In this document: positions 1-5,841 of the stretch, one piece after another
Layout: each line of letters opens with the position of its first letter
How positions within the stretch are numbered: position 1 is the stretch's first letter
Source: Nocardia sp.
GTDB taxonomy: Bacteria > Actinomycetota > Actinomycetes > Mycobacteriales > Mycobacteriaceae
Direction: 5' to 3'
Assembly: GCA_013361595.1 (NCBI GenBank)
Contig: JABFXT010000231.1
Coordinates: forward strand, 1-6,493
DNA length: 6,493 nt
Translations under genes and position numbers: made by a program
Notes under the pieces: model-generated
Database searches by the model: none
What the model saw: the letters and a program-made list of their open reading frames with translations, nothing else
What the model was told of the DNA's origin: nothing

Positions 1-98
1 ATTCCACCGGTCCGCATCTGCATTTCGAGATCATTCTGAACGGACAGCACGTCGATCCGCAGCGCTGGCTGGCCCTGCACGGGCTGTCGTACAACTGA
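1..98 (+). CDS. M23 (LytM/peptidase_M23) family metallopeptidase, C-terminal end only
   Basis: This is the 3' end of a gene that begins outside the window; 31 residues in the third forward frame end at TGA 96-98. The fragment carries S-T-G-P-H-L-H-F-E, the C-terminal active-site motif of M23 zinc endopeptidases, in which the last His of the HxH pair binds zinc. After it comes the usual short tail (D-P-x-x-W-L). Members cut peptide cross-links in peptidoglycan outside the cytoplasmic membrane, and degenerate ones act as amidase activators. The first HxxxD zinc motif lies outside, so catalytic competence cannot be judged. A second peptidoglycan hydrolase follows on the same strand, but 415 bp away, so co-transcription is doubtful. 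The family call is firm; subfamily and substrate are open. Confidence 0.88.
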   Translation, partial: STGPHLHFEIILNGQHVDPQRWLALHGLSYN

Positions 99-118
99 GC
101 CCATATCCGCGTCTGGGC
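99..118 (+). terminator. weak hairpin just after the M23 stop codon
   Basis: GCCCA (99-103) can pair with TGGGC (114-118) around a 10-nt loop, starting directly after the stop codon. The stem is only 5 bp and no T-run follows, so this is at best a poor intrinsic terminator. The position is its main support. Confidence 0.22.
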
Positions 119-180
119 AAATCCACAGAATTCAGCGAACGCGCGGACTTCAGCGATGCAGGGATGTGACTTACACCGCT

Positions 181-195
181 GTAACGCCAGGTAAA
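181..195 (+). promoter_or_regulatory. possible two-component operator half-sites (GTAAC / GTAAA, 10 bp apart)
   Basis: GTAAC at 181-185 and GTAAA at 191-195 lie one helical turn apart, with a GTGAC further left (166-170). GTAAC-type direct repeats resemble published MtrA sites of actinobacteria, and MtrA controls several peptidoglycan hydrolase genes. The match is short and the spacing is only approximate, so this is a suggestion. Confidence 0.2.
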
Positions 196-225
196 TCGAT
201 TTCTCTCAGCAGAATAGAACCCCGC

Positions 226-258
226 GTTATGTTTACGTTCATCTTCTGTTAACCTTTC
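226..258 (+). promoter_or_regulatory. three tandem 11-bp units (PHO-box-like operator) upstream of the transglycosylase gene
   Basis: Three consecutive 11-nt units, GTTATGTTTAC, GTTCATCTTCT and GTTAACCTTTC, run head to tail with no gap. Each starts with GTT, and the first seven positions are the most alike. Two weaker units in the same register follow (GCAATCATTCT at 259-269, GTGATTCGCCA at 270-280). Eleven-nucleotide direct repeat units with a conserved GTTCACC-like heptamer are the known architecture of Streptomyces PHO boxes and, more loosely, of sites for other OmpR/PhoB-family regulators (RegX3, MtrA). The nearest downstream gene on this strand is the lytic transglycosylase at 514. The binding protein cannot be decided from sequence. 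Confidence 0.5.
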
Positions 259-283
259 GCAATCATTCTGTGATTCGCCAGAC

Positions 284-302
284 AACAAACCGCAAGTTTG
301 TT
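284..302. repeat. perfect inverted repeat, 7-bp arms with 5-nt centre
   Basis: AACAAAC (284-290) and GTTTGTT (296-302) are exact reverse complements around CGCAA. The AT-rich arms stand out from the GC-rich surroundings. The repeat lies just downstream of the 11-bp iteration and could be an operator dyad or a small transcript hairpin. No regulator is recognised. Confidence 0.45.
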
Positions 303-370
303 TGCCGCACGGTTATCACCGCTATCCGAATATCCCGATGCGGCGGCTCCCCCGGCGCCGGCACCCGGCC

Positions 371-393
371 GGTGCGCGGTGCACTGCGCCACC
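371..393. repeat. imperfect palindrome centred on GTGCAC in the leader of the transglycosylase gene
   Basis: GGTGCGCG, GTGCAC and TGCGCCACC form a 23-nt near-palindrome with one G-T pair and one bulged C. It is 120 bp upstream of the transglycosylase start, so it could fold in the mRNA leader or be a dyad operator. In GC-rich DNA such structures also arise by chance. Confidence 0.28.
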
Positions 394-501
394 GAGCGTG
401 GACAACTGAATCTCCTCTTTCACAACACGAATCACAAAAGAAGCAGCGCACAACGGCGTCGACGAGCGATATACGCGGCGGCGTGGTACCCCCGCGCTGT
501 C

Positions 502-505
502 GGAG
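502..505 (+). promoter_or_regulatory. ribosome binding site that fixes the transglycosylase start
   Basis: GGAG lies 8 nt before ATG 514. The reading frame stays open well upstream, to 298, but only this ATG has a Shine-Dalgarno sequence and directly begins a signal peptide. Confidence 0.6.
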
Positions 506-513
506 CTTTCCCG

Positions 514-1077
514 ATGCATCTACGAAAACTGTTGCCCCTCGTCGCCGTAGCCGCCGCCGTCGTCATCCCGGCCCAGGCACACGCGGACACCCCCATCTCG
601 GGTGTGCCCGTGGAGTTGCAGGATCCCGCGCGGCAGGTCCAGCAGCAGGCCTTCCAATGGCAGCAGCAGCTGCCGCAACCGCAGCAGGACCAGCTCCAGC
701 AGTTCGTGCAGCCGCTACCGCAGCCGCTCCCGGAACTGCTGGTGCCCCCGGTCTTCTCCAACGACCTGGACGGCTGGATCCGCAACGCACTGCACGTACT
801 CGGACAGCGCGGTATCCCGGCCAGCTACGACGGCATCCACCGCAACGCCCTGCGCGAATCCGGCGGCAACCCGCGTGCGATCAACCTCTGGGACTCCAAC
901 GCCGCGGCGGGTATCCCGTCCAAGGGACTCATGCAGGTCATCGATCCCACCTTCACCGCCTACCATGTGGACGGCACCTCGTGGGATATCTACGACCCGG
1001 TCGCCAATATCGCGGCGGCCTGCAATTACGCGGCGCACCGCTACGGCTCCATCGACAACGTGTTCGGGGCCTACTGA
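514..1077 (+). CDS. secreted SLT-domain lytic transglycosylase-like protein
   Basis: The protein has 187 residues. Residues 1-24 form a signal peptide: basic start (HLRK), hydrophobic core, and an AHA cleavage site before Asp25. Residues 40-75 are a Gln/Pro-rich linker with runs of Q and PQ. Residues ~83-187 form a transglycosylase SLT-type domain: R-E-S-G-G-N-P with the probable catalytic Glu at 115, G-L-M-Q-V at 138-142, then D-P-x-x-N-I-A-A-A and N-Y-A-x-x-R-Y-G near the C-terminus. Such enzymes cleave the MurNAc-GlcNAc bond of peptidoglycan outside the membrane and release 1,6-anhydro products; in actinobacteria related folds occur in resuscitation-promoting factors. ATG 514 is chosen for its GGAG site and signal peptide; the in-frame extension upstream to 298 encodes no plausible leader. 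The domain ends at the stop codon, with no LysM or other wall-binding module. Catalysis is inferred from the conserved Glu. Confidence 0.86.
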   Translation: MHLRKLLPLVAVAAAVVIPAQAHADTPISGVPVELQDPARQVQQQAFQWQQQLPQPQQDQLQQFVQPLPQPLPELLVPPVFSNDLDGWIRNALHVLGQRGIPASYDGIHRNALRESGGNPRAINLWDSNAAAGIPSKGLMQVIDPTFTAYHVDGTSWDIYDPVANIAAACNYAAHRYGSIDNVFGAY

Positions 1078-1097
1078 TCCGGCGAACCGGATGGACT

Positions 1098-1137
1098 CCG
1101 CGGCGGGCGGTGCGGGTGAACGCGCCGCCCGCCGTGG
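1098..1137. terminator. bidirectional GC hairpin between convergent transglycosylase and purD genes
   Basis: CGGCGGGCGG (1101-1110) pairs perfectly with CCGCCCGCCG (1125-1134). Three more pairs including one G-T extend the stem to 13 bp (from 1098 to 1137) around a 14-nt loop. It occupies most of the 63-bp gap between two converging genes, where a shared terminator is expected. There is no T-tract, as is common for actinobacterial terminators. Confidence 0.65.
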
Positions 1138-1140
1138 TTC

Positions 1141-2412
1141 TCAGATGCCGATCCGGCCCTCGACAGCGGCGAGACCGATATCCGAACGGTAGTGGCCGCC
1201 GGTCAGTTTGATCCCGGCCAAGCGGTCATAGGCGGCCTCCCGGGCCGCGACCAGATCGGCGCCGGTACCGACGACACTGAGCACCCGGCCACCCGCGGAT
1301 ACCAGCGCGCCGTCCGCCCGCAGTGCCGTTCCGGCGTGCAGCACGGTGGCCGCGTCGTCGGCCGCCGCGTCCGCGGCGCCGGTGATGAGATCACCGGAGC
1401 GCGGGCGGGCCGGATAGTATTCCGCGGCCAGCACGACGGTCACCGCGGCGCCGTCCCGCCAGCGCGGCGCGGGCACATCGGCCAGCGTCCCGGTCGCGGT
1501 GGCGTACAGCAGTTCCCCGATCGGGCTCTCCAGCAGCGACAACACCGCCTGCGTCTCCGGATCACCGAAGCGGCAGTTGAACTCCACGACCGCGGGACCG
1601 GCCTCCCCCATCGCCAGCCCGGCATACAGCAGACCGCTGAAAGATTCGCCACGCCGGACCAGCTCGGCGGCGACCGGCGCGACCACATCGTCGACGATCT
1701 GCGCTACCGCGCCCGCCGGCAGCCACGGCAGCGGTGTATAGGCACCCATGCCGCCGGTATTGGGCCCCGTATCGCCGTCACCGACCCGCTTGTGATCCTG
1801 CGCGGGCAGCAGCGGCACCACCGTCTCCCCGTCGACCAGGCAGAACAGCGAAACCTCCGGCCCGTCCAGGAACGACTCCAGCAGCACCGGATGGCCCTGT
1901 TCGAGCAGCTCCGCGGCATGCCCGCGGGCCGCCGAACGATCCGCGGTCACCACCACGCCTTTACCGGCGGCCAGTCCGTCGTCCTTCACGACCCAGGTCG
2001 GGCCGAAACGATCCAGCGCCGCATCCAATTCGGCCGGAGTGTCCACGATCTCGCTGTGCGCGGTACGCACCCCCGCCGCCGCCATCACATCCTTGGCGAA
2101 CGCCTTCGACCCCTCGATCCGGGCCGCGCCGGCCGATGGACCGAAACAGGCGATCCCCGCCGCGCGCACCGCATCGGCGACCCCCAGCACCAGCGGCACC
2201 TCCGGACCGATCACCACCAGATCCGCGGCCACCTCCCCGGCCAGCGCGGCCACCGACTCCCCGGAACTCGGGTCCACGGGCCGCACCTGCGCGTGCTGGG
2301 CGATACCGGCGTTACCGGGCGCGGCGACGATCGCGCTCACGGCCGGATCACGGCGCAGCGCAAGGACGAGGGCGTGTTCACGGGCTCCGGAACCGATGAC
2401 GAGTACTCGCAC
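1141..2412 (-). CDS. purD: phosphoribosylamine-glycine ligase (GAR synthetase), PurD
   Basis: This cytoplasmic enzyme joins 5-phosphoribosylamine and glycine using ATP to give glycinamide ribonucleotide, the second step of de novo purine synthesis. The 423 residues match the usual bacterial length. The N-terminal domain has [12 protein letters not shown] near residue 3 and G-P-E-V-P-L near residue 70. The ATP-grasp region has [25 protein letters not shown] and [12 protein letters not shown], which covers the signature and metal-binding segment. All family landmarks are present, so the gene looks intact. Start is GTG 2410-2412, because the Rossmann-like N-terminus begins immediately after it. 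No good Shine-Dalgarno precedes it, and a TATAAG hexamer lies 8 nt upstream, so the mRNA may be leaderless. No other purine gene is adjacent in the window. Confidence 0.97.
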   Translation of the reverse strand: MRVLVIGSGAREHALVLALRRDPAVSAIVAAPGNAGIAQHAQVRPVDPSSGESVAALAGEVAADLVVIGPEVPLVLGVADAVRAAGIACFGPSAGAARIEGSKAFAKDVMAAAGVRTAHSEIVDTPAELDAALDRFGPTWVVKDDGLAAGKGVVVTADRSAARGHAAELLEQGHPVLLESFLDGPEVSLFCLVDGETVVPLLPAQDHKRVGDGDTGPNTGGMGAYTPLPWLPAGAVAQIVDDVVAPVAAELVRRGESFSGLLYAGLAMGEAGPAVVEFNCRFGDPETQAVLSLLESPIGELLYATATGTLADVPAPRWRDGAAVTVVLAAEYYPARPRSGDLITGAADAAADDAATVLHAGTALRADGALVSAGGRVLSVVGTGADLVAAREAAYDRLAGIKLTGGHYRSDIGLAAVEGRIGI

Positions 2413-2420
2413 CCGGACAG

Positions 2421-2426
2421 CTTATA
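2421..2426 (-). promoter_or_regulatory. candidate -10 element for a leaderless purD mRNA
   Basis: Read on the minus strand this is TATAAG, ending 8 nt before the GTG start of purD. That spacing puts the transcription start at or within about two bases of the start codon. The -35 region about 17 bp further upstream (CCGACG) is weak, as is common in actinobacteria. Confidence 0.5.
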
Positions 2427-2431
2427 GGTGC

Positions 2432-2481
2432 GGTACCGGCCGCCGTCGGGGCAGCCTCGACCCCCGGTCCGGCCCGGTACC
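2432..2481. repeat. inverted repeat in the divergent purD / PH-protein promoter region
   Basis: GGTACCGG (2432-2439) and CCGGTACC (2474-2481) are exact reverse complements 34 nt apart. GGGG and CCCC tracts between them allow further pairing. The pair lies just upstream of the candidate purD promoter. It could be an operator pair or an incidental GC-rich fold. Confidence 0.3.
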
Positions 2482-2548
2482 AGCGTGTTCATCACGCCGG
2501 CCGCCAACTGTGGATGATGGTGGAAACACCCTGAACGGGTGGGTAACC

Positions 2549-2580
2549 CGCGCGCCGGGCCCCAGCGACCCGGGCGCGCG
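2549..2580 (+). repeat. strong hairpin directly upstream of the ribosome binding site of the PH-domain gene
   Basis: CGCGCGCC plus GGG (2549-2559) pairs with CCC plus GGGCGCGCG (2569-2580). The result is an 11-bp GC stem with one bulged G and a 9-nt loop. It ends 5 nt before the GGGAGG ribosome binding site at 2586, so it should form in the 5' leader if transcription starts upstream. A role in mRNA stability or translation is possible. Confidence 0.4.
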
Positions 2581-2585
2581 TACAC

Positions 2586-2591
2586 GGGAGG
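2586..2591 (+). promoter_or_regulatory. ribosome binding site deciding the PH-domain protein start
   Basis: GGGAGG with a 7-nt spacer to ATG 2599 is close to ideal. It favours this ATG over an in-frame GTG at 2539, whose extra 20 residues look non-coding and overlap the hairpin. Confidence 0.75.
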
Positions 2592-2598
2592 ACACGCG

Positions 2599-2976
2599 AT
2601 GGGGCTGATGGACGGAATCATGGGGAACGCCGGACAGGTGGAGCCGGCCCGGGCCCAACAGGAATACCAGCGGTTGCTCGGCAACGGCGAACAGGTCTAC
2701 TCCGCCTATATCCTGGTCCGCGACGCCATGCTCTTCACCAACCGGCGGCTCATCCTCATCGACAAGCAGGGCCTGTCCGGCCGGAAGGTGAGCTACCACA
2801 GCATCCCCTACCGCTCGATCACCCATTTCGCGGTGGAAACAGCGGGTACCTTCGATCTGGACGCGGAACTGGTGCTGTGGATCGCCGGCACCGACACACC
2901 CCTCCAGAAGAAGTTCAACCGCCAGGTCGACATCTACGAGGTCCAGGGCATCCTGTCCCATTTCGTCGGAGCGTGA
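2599..2976 (+). CDS. small bacterial PH-domain protein (bPH_1 / YvbH-type)
   Basis: The protein has 125 residues and no signal peptide or membrane segment, so it is probably cytosolic. After a short helical lead (residues 1-30) comes a pleckstrin-homology-like beta barrel. Typical landmarks are E-x-V-Y-S-A-Y-x-L-V-R-D at ~31-42, F-T-N-R-R-L-I-L-I-D-K-Q-G at ~46-58, K-V-S-Y-x-S-I-P-Y-R-S-I near 63-74, and a closing helix (Y-E-V-Q-G-I-L-S-x-F) at ~113-122. This pattern fits the bacterial PH domain family earlier called DUF1696; its ligand and role are generally unknown. The start is set by the strong GGGAGG site. The gene is divergent from purD and 87 bp ahead of the HIT gene, which appears to have its own promoter. 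The fold assignment is good; no function can be given. Confidence 0.85.
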   Translation: MGLMDGIMGNAGQVEPARAQQEYQRLLGNGEQVYSAYILVRDAMLFTNRRLILIDKQGLSGRKVSYHSIPYRSITHFAVETAGTFDLDAELVLWIAGTDTPLQKKFNRQVDIYEVQGILSHFVGA

Positions 2977-3051
2977 TGCGTGACCTCCGCCTTCGCTGAA
3001 CGCATGGCGCGGGTTCGTCAGGTGCGACACCGGAGGCGACGCGACAAGCAC

Positions 3052-3057
3052 TAGTCT
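3052..3057 (+). promoter_or_regulatory. candidate -10 element for a leaderless HIT-protein mRNA
   Basis: TAGTCT ends 6 nt before ATG 3064, so the A of the ATG sits at the expected +1. No Shine-Dalgarno-like sequence lies in the 20 nt before the start, which fits a leaderless transcript. No convincing -35 was found. Confidence 0.55.
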
Positions 3058-3063
3058 CGCCTC

Positions 3064-3489
3064 ATGGCTTCTGTTTTCAGTGCGATCATCGCGGGTGACC
3101 TGCCGGGCCGGTTCGTGTGGGAGGACGACGAATTCGTCGGGTTCCTCACCATCGCGCCGGTGACCGCGGGACACACCCTTGTGGTGCCCCGCAAGGAGAT
3201 CGACCAGTGGCAGGACCTCGACCCCGACGTCTTCGCGCGCCTCAACCGGGTGGCGCAGAAGGTCGGGCAGGCCGTGCGCGCGGCCTGGGACGCGCCGCGC
3301 GCCGGACTTCTCATCGCGGGGCTCGAGGTCCCGCATCTGCACGTCCACGTGTTCCCCGCGTTCACCATGGGTAATTTCGATATATCCGGGGCCGACCCGA
3401 ACCCCACGCCGGAATCCCTCGACGACGCGCAGGCGCGGATCAAACAGGCATTGCGCGACCTCGGCTACGGCGCGAACGTTCCCGCCTGA
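3064..3489 (+). CDS. HIT-family (histidine triad) nucleotide-binding protein
   Basis: The protein has 141 residues and is cytosolic. The histidine triad H-L-H-V-H-V-F is at 91-97, with His93 the probable nucleophile by analogy with Hint proteins. G-H-T-L-V-V-P at 36-42 is the conserved strand facing the active site, and the N-terminal [11 protein letters not shown] is typical of Hint-type members. Such enzymes hydrolyse nucleoside phosphoramidates or acyl-adenylates to AMP; the exact substrate here is unknown. The C-terminal ~40 residues (F-x-I-S-G-A-D-P-N and after) form an extra helix-rich tail. The gene converges on phoR with a 35-bp gap and no strong terminator. From memory, M. tuberculosis also has a HIT-family gene (Rv0759c) next to phoPR (Rv0757-Rv0758), so this is a conserved neighbour. 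ATG 3064 fits the family N-terminus and the upstream TAGTCT. Confidence 0.94.
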   Translation: MASVFSAIIAGDLPGRFVWEDDEFVGFLTIAPVTAGHTLVVPRKEIDQWQDLDPDVFARLNRVAQKVGQAVRAAWDAPRAGLLIAGLEVPHLHVHVFPAFTMGNFDISGADPNPTPESLDDAQARIKQALRDLGYGANVPA

Positions 3490-3524
3490 TCGGCGTCGGC
3501 CCGGCCCGGCGACCGGACTTGCCG

Positions 3525-5060
3525 CTACGTGTCCCGGCCGGGGCCCTCGCCCACAACGTCACGTGCCGTAACGGGCGGTTCCGGCCGGTCGCGCGGTAAC
3601 CGCACCGTGAAAGTGGTGCCCACTCCGGGTTCGCTGTGCACTTCCACGGAGCCGCCGTGCGCGGCCACCAGCGCGGCCACGATCGACAACCCCAGCCCGG
3701 TACCGCCGCTGCCGCGGCTGCGCGAATCGTCGGCTCGATAGAACCGTTCGAAAACCCGCGACGCCTGATCCGGCGCCATCCCCGGACCGGTATCGGACAC
3801 GTCGAGCCGCACATCGTCGCGCTCGGGAGTCAGCCGGACGGTCACCGTGGCATCGGACGGTGTGTGCACAAGCGCGTTGTTCAGCAGATTCGCCAGCACC
3901 TGCCGGATACGGGCCGCGTCGCCCGGTACCTCGGCGGTGCCGGAACCGGGCCGCACCTCGAAACGGATCGTATTCTCCGGGTCCCGCCGGCCCTGGGCGG
4001 TCGCGACCGCGCGCGCACTGTGTACAGCGTCGCTGGTCAAGGTCAGCAGGTCGACGGGGGCTTGCTCCACCGGACGCTCGGCGTCGAGGCGGGCCAGCAT
4101 CAACAGATCCTCGACCAGCAGCCCCATCCGTTTCGACTCGCGCTCGATCCGGTCCAGCAGCATATCCGTATCGCCGGTGGCACCCTGCCGGTACAACTCG
4201 GCGAAACCCTTGATCGTGGTCAGCGGCGTCCGCAACTCGTGGCTGGCGTCGGCGACGAAGCGGCGCATCTTCTCCTCCGACCGCCGCGCCGCCTCCTCCG
4301 ATGCCTCGGTCGCGGCGAACCCGCGCTGGATCTGCGCCAGCATCGAATTCAACGACTGCGCCAAACGGTCGACCTCGGTGTTGGTTCCGCGCACCGGCAC
4401 CCGGCGATGCAGATCCCCGGCCGCGATATCGGCGGCGGTCTCCTCCACCTCGACAAGCGGGCGCAGACTGCGTCTGATCACGAAATACGCGGCCACCGCC
4501 AGCACCGCCAGCACCAATGCCCCGATCACCAGCTGCAGGACCACGAGCCGCTCGACGATCGCCTCGGTATCGTCCAGACGCTGCGCCACCACGCTGGTGC
4601 CCCGGGAATTCTCCGTATAGCGAACGCGCCACTGCCCCGAATCGCCGTCGACCGACCCGGTGGTGAAACTCCCCGGCCGCATATCCCGCGGCAGCTCCGG
4701 CGCCCCGTTGCCGACATCGGATTGGAGATACAGCTTGCCGGAATCATCCTCGACCCGTGCGTAATACGGCACCGGCGGTCGCTCCCGGCCGGGCTCGCCC
4801 GGCAACGGCAACGGTGGCCGGCTCCCGGGTCGCGCCCAGGTCTGTGCCTGCTCCTGCAACTGCTGATCCACCCGGTCGATCAACGCCGCGCGCAAAGCCG
4901 AGGTCACCGCCACCCCCGACGCCAACAATCCCGCCGCCGCCAGCGCGACCAAGGCGAGAACCAGCGTCACCCGCAGCGGCACCGCCGCGAGCCGACCGGC
5001 CATACCCTTCTGCCGGGCCGGAGCGGACGTCGTCCCGGCGGGCAGATCCGCGGGGCTCAC
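3525..5060 (-). CDS. phoR: membrane sensor histidine kinase, PhoR-type partner of PhoP
   Basis: The protein has 511 residues. After a ~28-residue cytosolic lead there is a transmembrane segment (~30-54), an extracellular sensor domain (~55-170; acidic and Pro-rich), a second transmembrane segment (~172-195), and HAMP (~196-247). The kinase follows: H-box D-A-S-H-E-L-R-T-P-L with phospho-acceptor His274, N-box N-L-L-N-N-A at 391-396, G1 D-T-G-P-G-M at 423-428, F-box F-E-R-F-Y-R at 437-442 and G2 G-G-T-G-L-G-L at 452-458. All catalytic boxes are intact. It should autophosphorylate and pass phosphate to PhoP; in mycobacteria this pair responds to acidic and other stress signals, but the signal here is unknown. 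It resembles M. tuberculosis PhoR throughout, including P-L-R-V-x-L-V in the first membrane region. The sensor domain is the least alike part. GTG 5058-5060 overlaps the phoP stop as GTGA, so translation is probably coupled. An internal Met20 is an alternative start. Confidence 0.93.
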   Translation of the reverse strand: MSPADLPAGTTSAPARQKGMAGRLAAVPLRVTLVLALVALAAAGLLASGVAVTSALRAALIDRVDQQLQEQAQTWARPGSRPPLPLPGEPGRERPPVPYYARVEDDSGKLYLQSDVGNGAPELPRDMRPGSFTTGSVDGDSGQWRVRYTENSRGTSVVAQRLDDTEAIVERLVVLQLVIGALVLAVLAVAAYFVIRRSLRPLVEVEETAADIAAGDLHRRVPVRGTNTEVDRLAQSLNSMLAQIQRGFAATEASEEAARRSEEKMRRFVADASHELRTPLTTIKGFAELYRQGATGDTDMLLDRIERESKRMGLLVEDLLMLARLDAERPVEQAPVDLLTLTSDAVHSARAVATAQGRRDPENTIRFEVRPGSGTAEVPGDAARIRQVLANLLNNALVHTPSDATVTVRLTPERDDVRLDVSDTGPGMAPDQASRVFERFYRADDSRSRGSGGTGLGLSIVAALVAAHGGSVEVHSEPGVGTTFTVRLPRDRPEPPVTARDVVGEGPGRDT

Positions 5061-5809
5061 GACCGACCGGCGGATTCGCGCATCACGTAGCCGACTCCGC
5101 GCAAGGTGTGGATCAATCGCCGCGGACCTGTATCGACCTTCTTACGCAGATACGACACATAGGTCTCCACCACCCCGACCTCCCCGCCGAAGTCGTAACG
5201 CCAGACATGATCGAGAATCCGCGGTTTGCTCAGCACAGTCCCCGCATTCACCATGAAATACCGCAACAGCGTGAACTCGGTAGGCGACAGCGCCACCGGC
5301 TCTCCGGCCTTGAACACCTCATGCGTATCGTCGTCCAGCTCGATATCGGCGAAACGGATCCGCGACCGCTCACGCGCCGGCGCACTCGCCCCGGCCCGGC
5401 GCAGAATCACCCGCAGCCGGGCCACGACCTCCTCCACACTGAACGGCTTGGTGACATAGTCGTCGGCGCCCAACGTCAAACCGGTCACCTTGTCCTGGAT
5501 ATCGTCACGGGCGGTCAGGAACAACACGGGCGCATCGATACCGTCGGCCCGCAGCCGCCGCAGCAGCCCGAACCCGTCCATCCCCGGCATCATCACATCG
5601 ACGATCAACGCGTCGGGCCGGAACCCGCGCGCCACATCCAACGCCTGCGCCCCATCGGCCGCCGACGCCACCTCGAACCCCTGGAACCGCAAACTCACGG
5701 TCAGCAACTCGACGATCATCGCCTCGTCATCGACGACCAGCACCCGGGCCTCCGGTGCTCCGCCCTGCGCACCACTCATGCCACCCATACTGACCCACCC
5801 CGCTGGCAT
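5057..5809 (-). CDS. phoP: OmpR-family response regulator, mycobacterial PhoP type
   Basis: From ATG 5807-5809 the protein has 250 residues. The receiver domain spans ~21-140: acidic pair Asp27/Asp28, phospho-acceptor Asp71 in I-V-D-V-M-M-P-G-M-D-G-F, Thr99 and Lys121 (Y-V-T-K-P-F). A winged-helix DNA-binding domain spans ~152-245, with L-S-P-T-E-F-T-L-L-R-Y-F and the recognition-helix region V-V-E-T-Y-V-S-Y-L-R-K-K. Similarity to M. tuberculosis PhoP, as I recall it, is very high in both domains. With this start, Asp71 and Ser219 (the position changed to Leu in the attenuated strain H37Ra) fall at the same numbers. The frame is open to ATG 5845, but that start would place the PhoP-type box inside the coding region. 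ATG 5788 and ATG 5779 are also possible; none has a strong ribosome binding site. PhoP is expected to control its own gene and a large regulon through the adjacent direct repeat. Confidence 0.93.
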   Translation of the reverse strand: MPAGWVSMGGMSGAQGGAPEARVLVVDDEAMIVELLTVSLRFQGFEVASAADGAQALDVARGFRPDALIVDVMMPGMDGFGLLRRLRADGIDAPVLFLTARDDIQDKVTGLTLGADDYVTKPFSVEEVVARLRVILRRAGASAPARERSRIRFADIELDDDTHEVFKAGEPVALSPTEFTLLRYFMVNAGTVLSKPRILDHVWRYDFGGEVGVVETYVSYLRKKVDTGPRRLIHTLRGVGYVMRESAGRS

Positions 5810-5823
5810 CACCCTGCGCACTC

Positions 5824-5841
5824 GCTGTGAACAAGCTGTGC
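5824..5841 (-). promoter_or_regulatory. PhoP-type binding site upstream of phoP (7-4-7 direct repeat)
   Basis: On the minus strand this reads GCACAGC-TTGT-TCACAGC. The consensus described for mycobacterial PhoP is TCACAGC-N4-TCACAGC, so 13 of 14 positions match with exact spacing. It ends 14 nt before ATG 5809, as expected for autoregulation by the PhoP encoded next to it. The upstream half-site is also the left edge of the 121-bp repeat; the second repeat copy has ACTGTGT there and no partner half-site. Confidence 0.75.

Noticed and set aside
420..438. TCACAA repeated twice upstream of the transglycosylase gene, as a PhoP box
   Set aside because: The half-sites are 12 bp apart rather than 11 and lack the final GC of TCACAGC.
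99..513. A c-di-AMP (ydaO-type) riboswitch ahead of the cell-wall hydrolase gene
   Set aside because: Such riboswitches precede some actinobacterial wall-hydrolase genes, but I could not find the conserved helical core motifs of that class here.
270..1211. Alternative forward frame overlapping the transglycosylase gene
   Set aside because: It gives a low-complexity Ala/Arg/Pro-rich peptide, whereas the 514-1077 frame has a signal peptide and SLT motifs.
1192..2427. Long open frame antisense to purD
   Set aside because: It is a mirror of the high-GC third-position bias of purD; the peptide is rich in R, G, H and Q with no domain, while every purD motif is intact on the other strand.
2976..2999. 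Seven-codon mini-ORF overlapping the stop of the PH-domain gene
   Set aside because: The ATG/TGA overlap could suggest coupling, but seven codons without any conserved product or link to the HIT start is no more than chance.
3636..5090. Long open frame antisense to phoR
   Set aside because: Same GC-bias artefact; the real kinase boxes lie on the minus strand.
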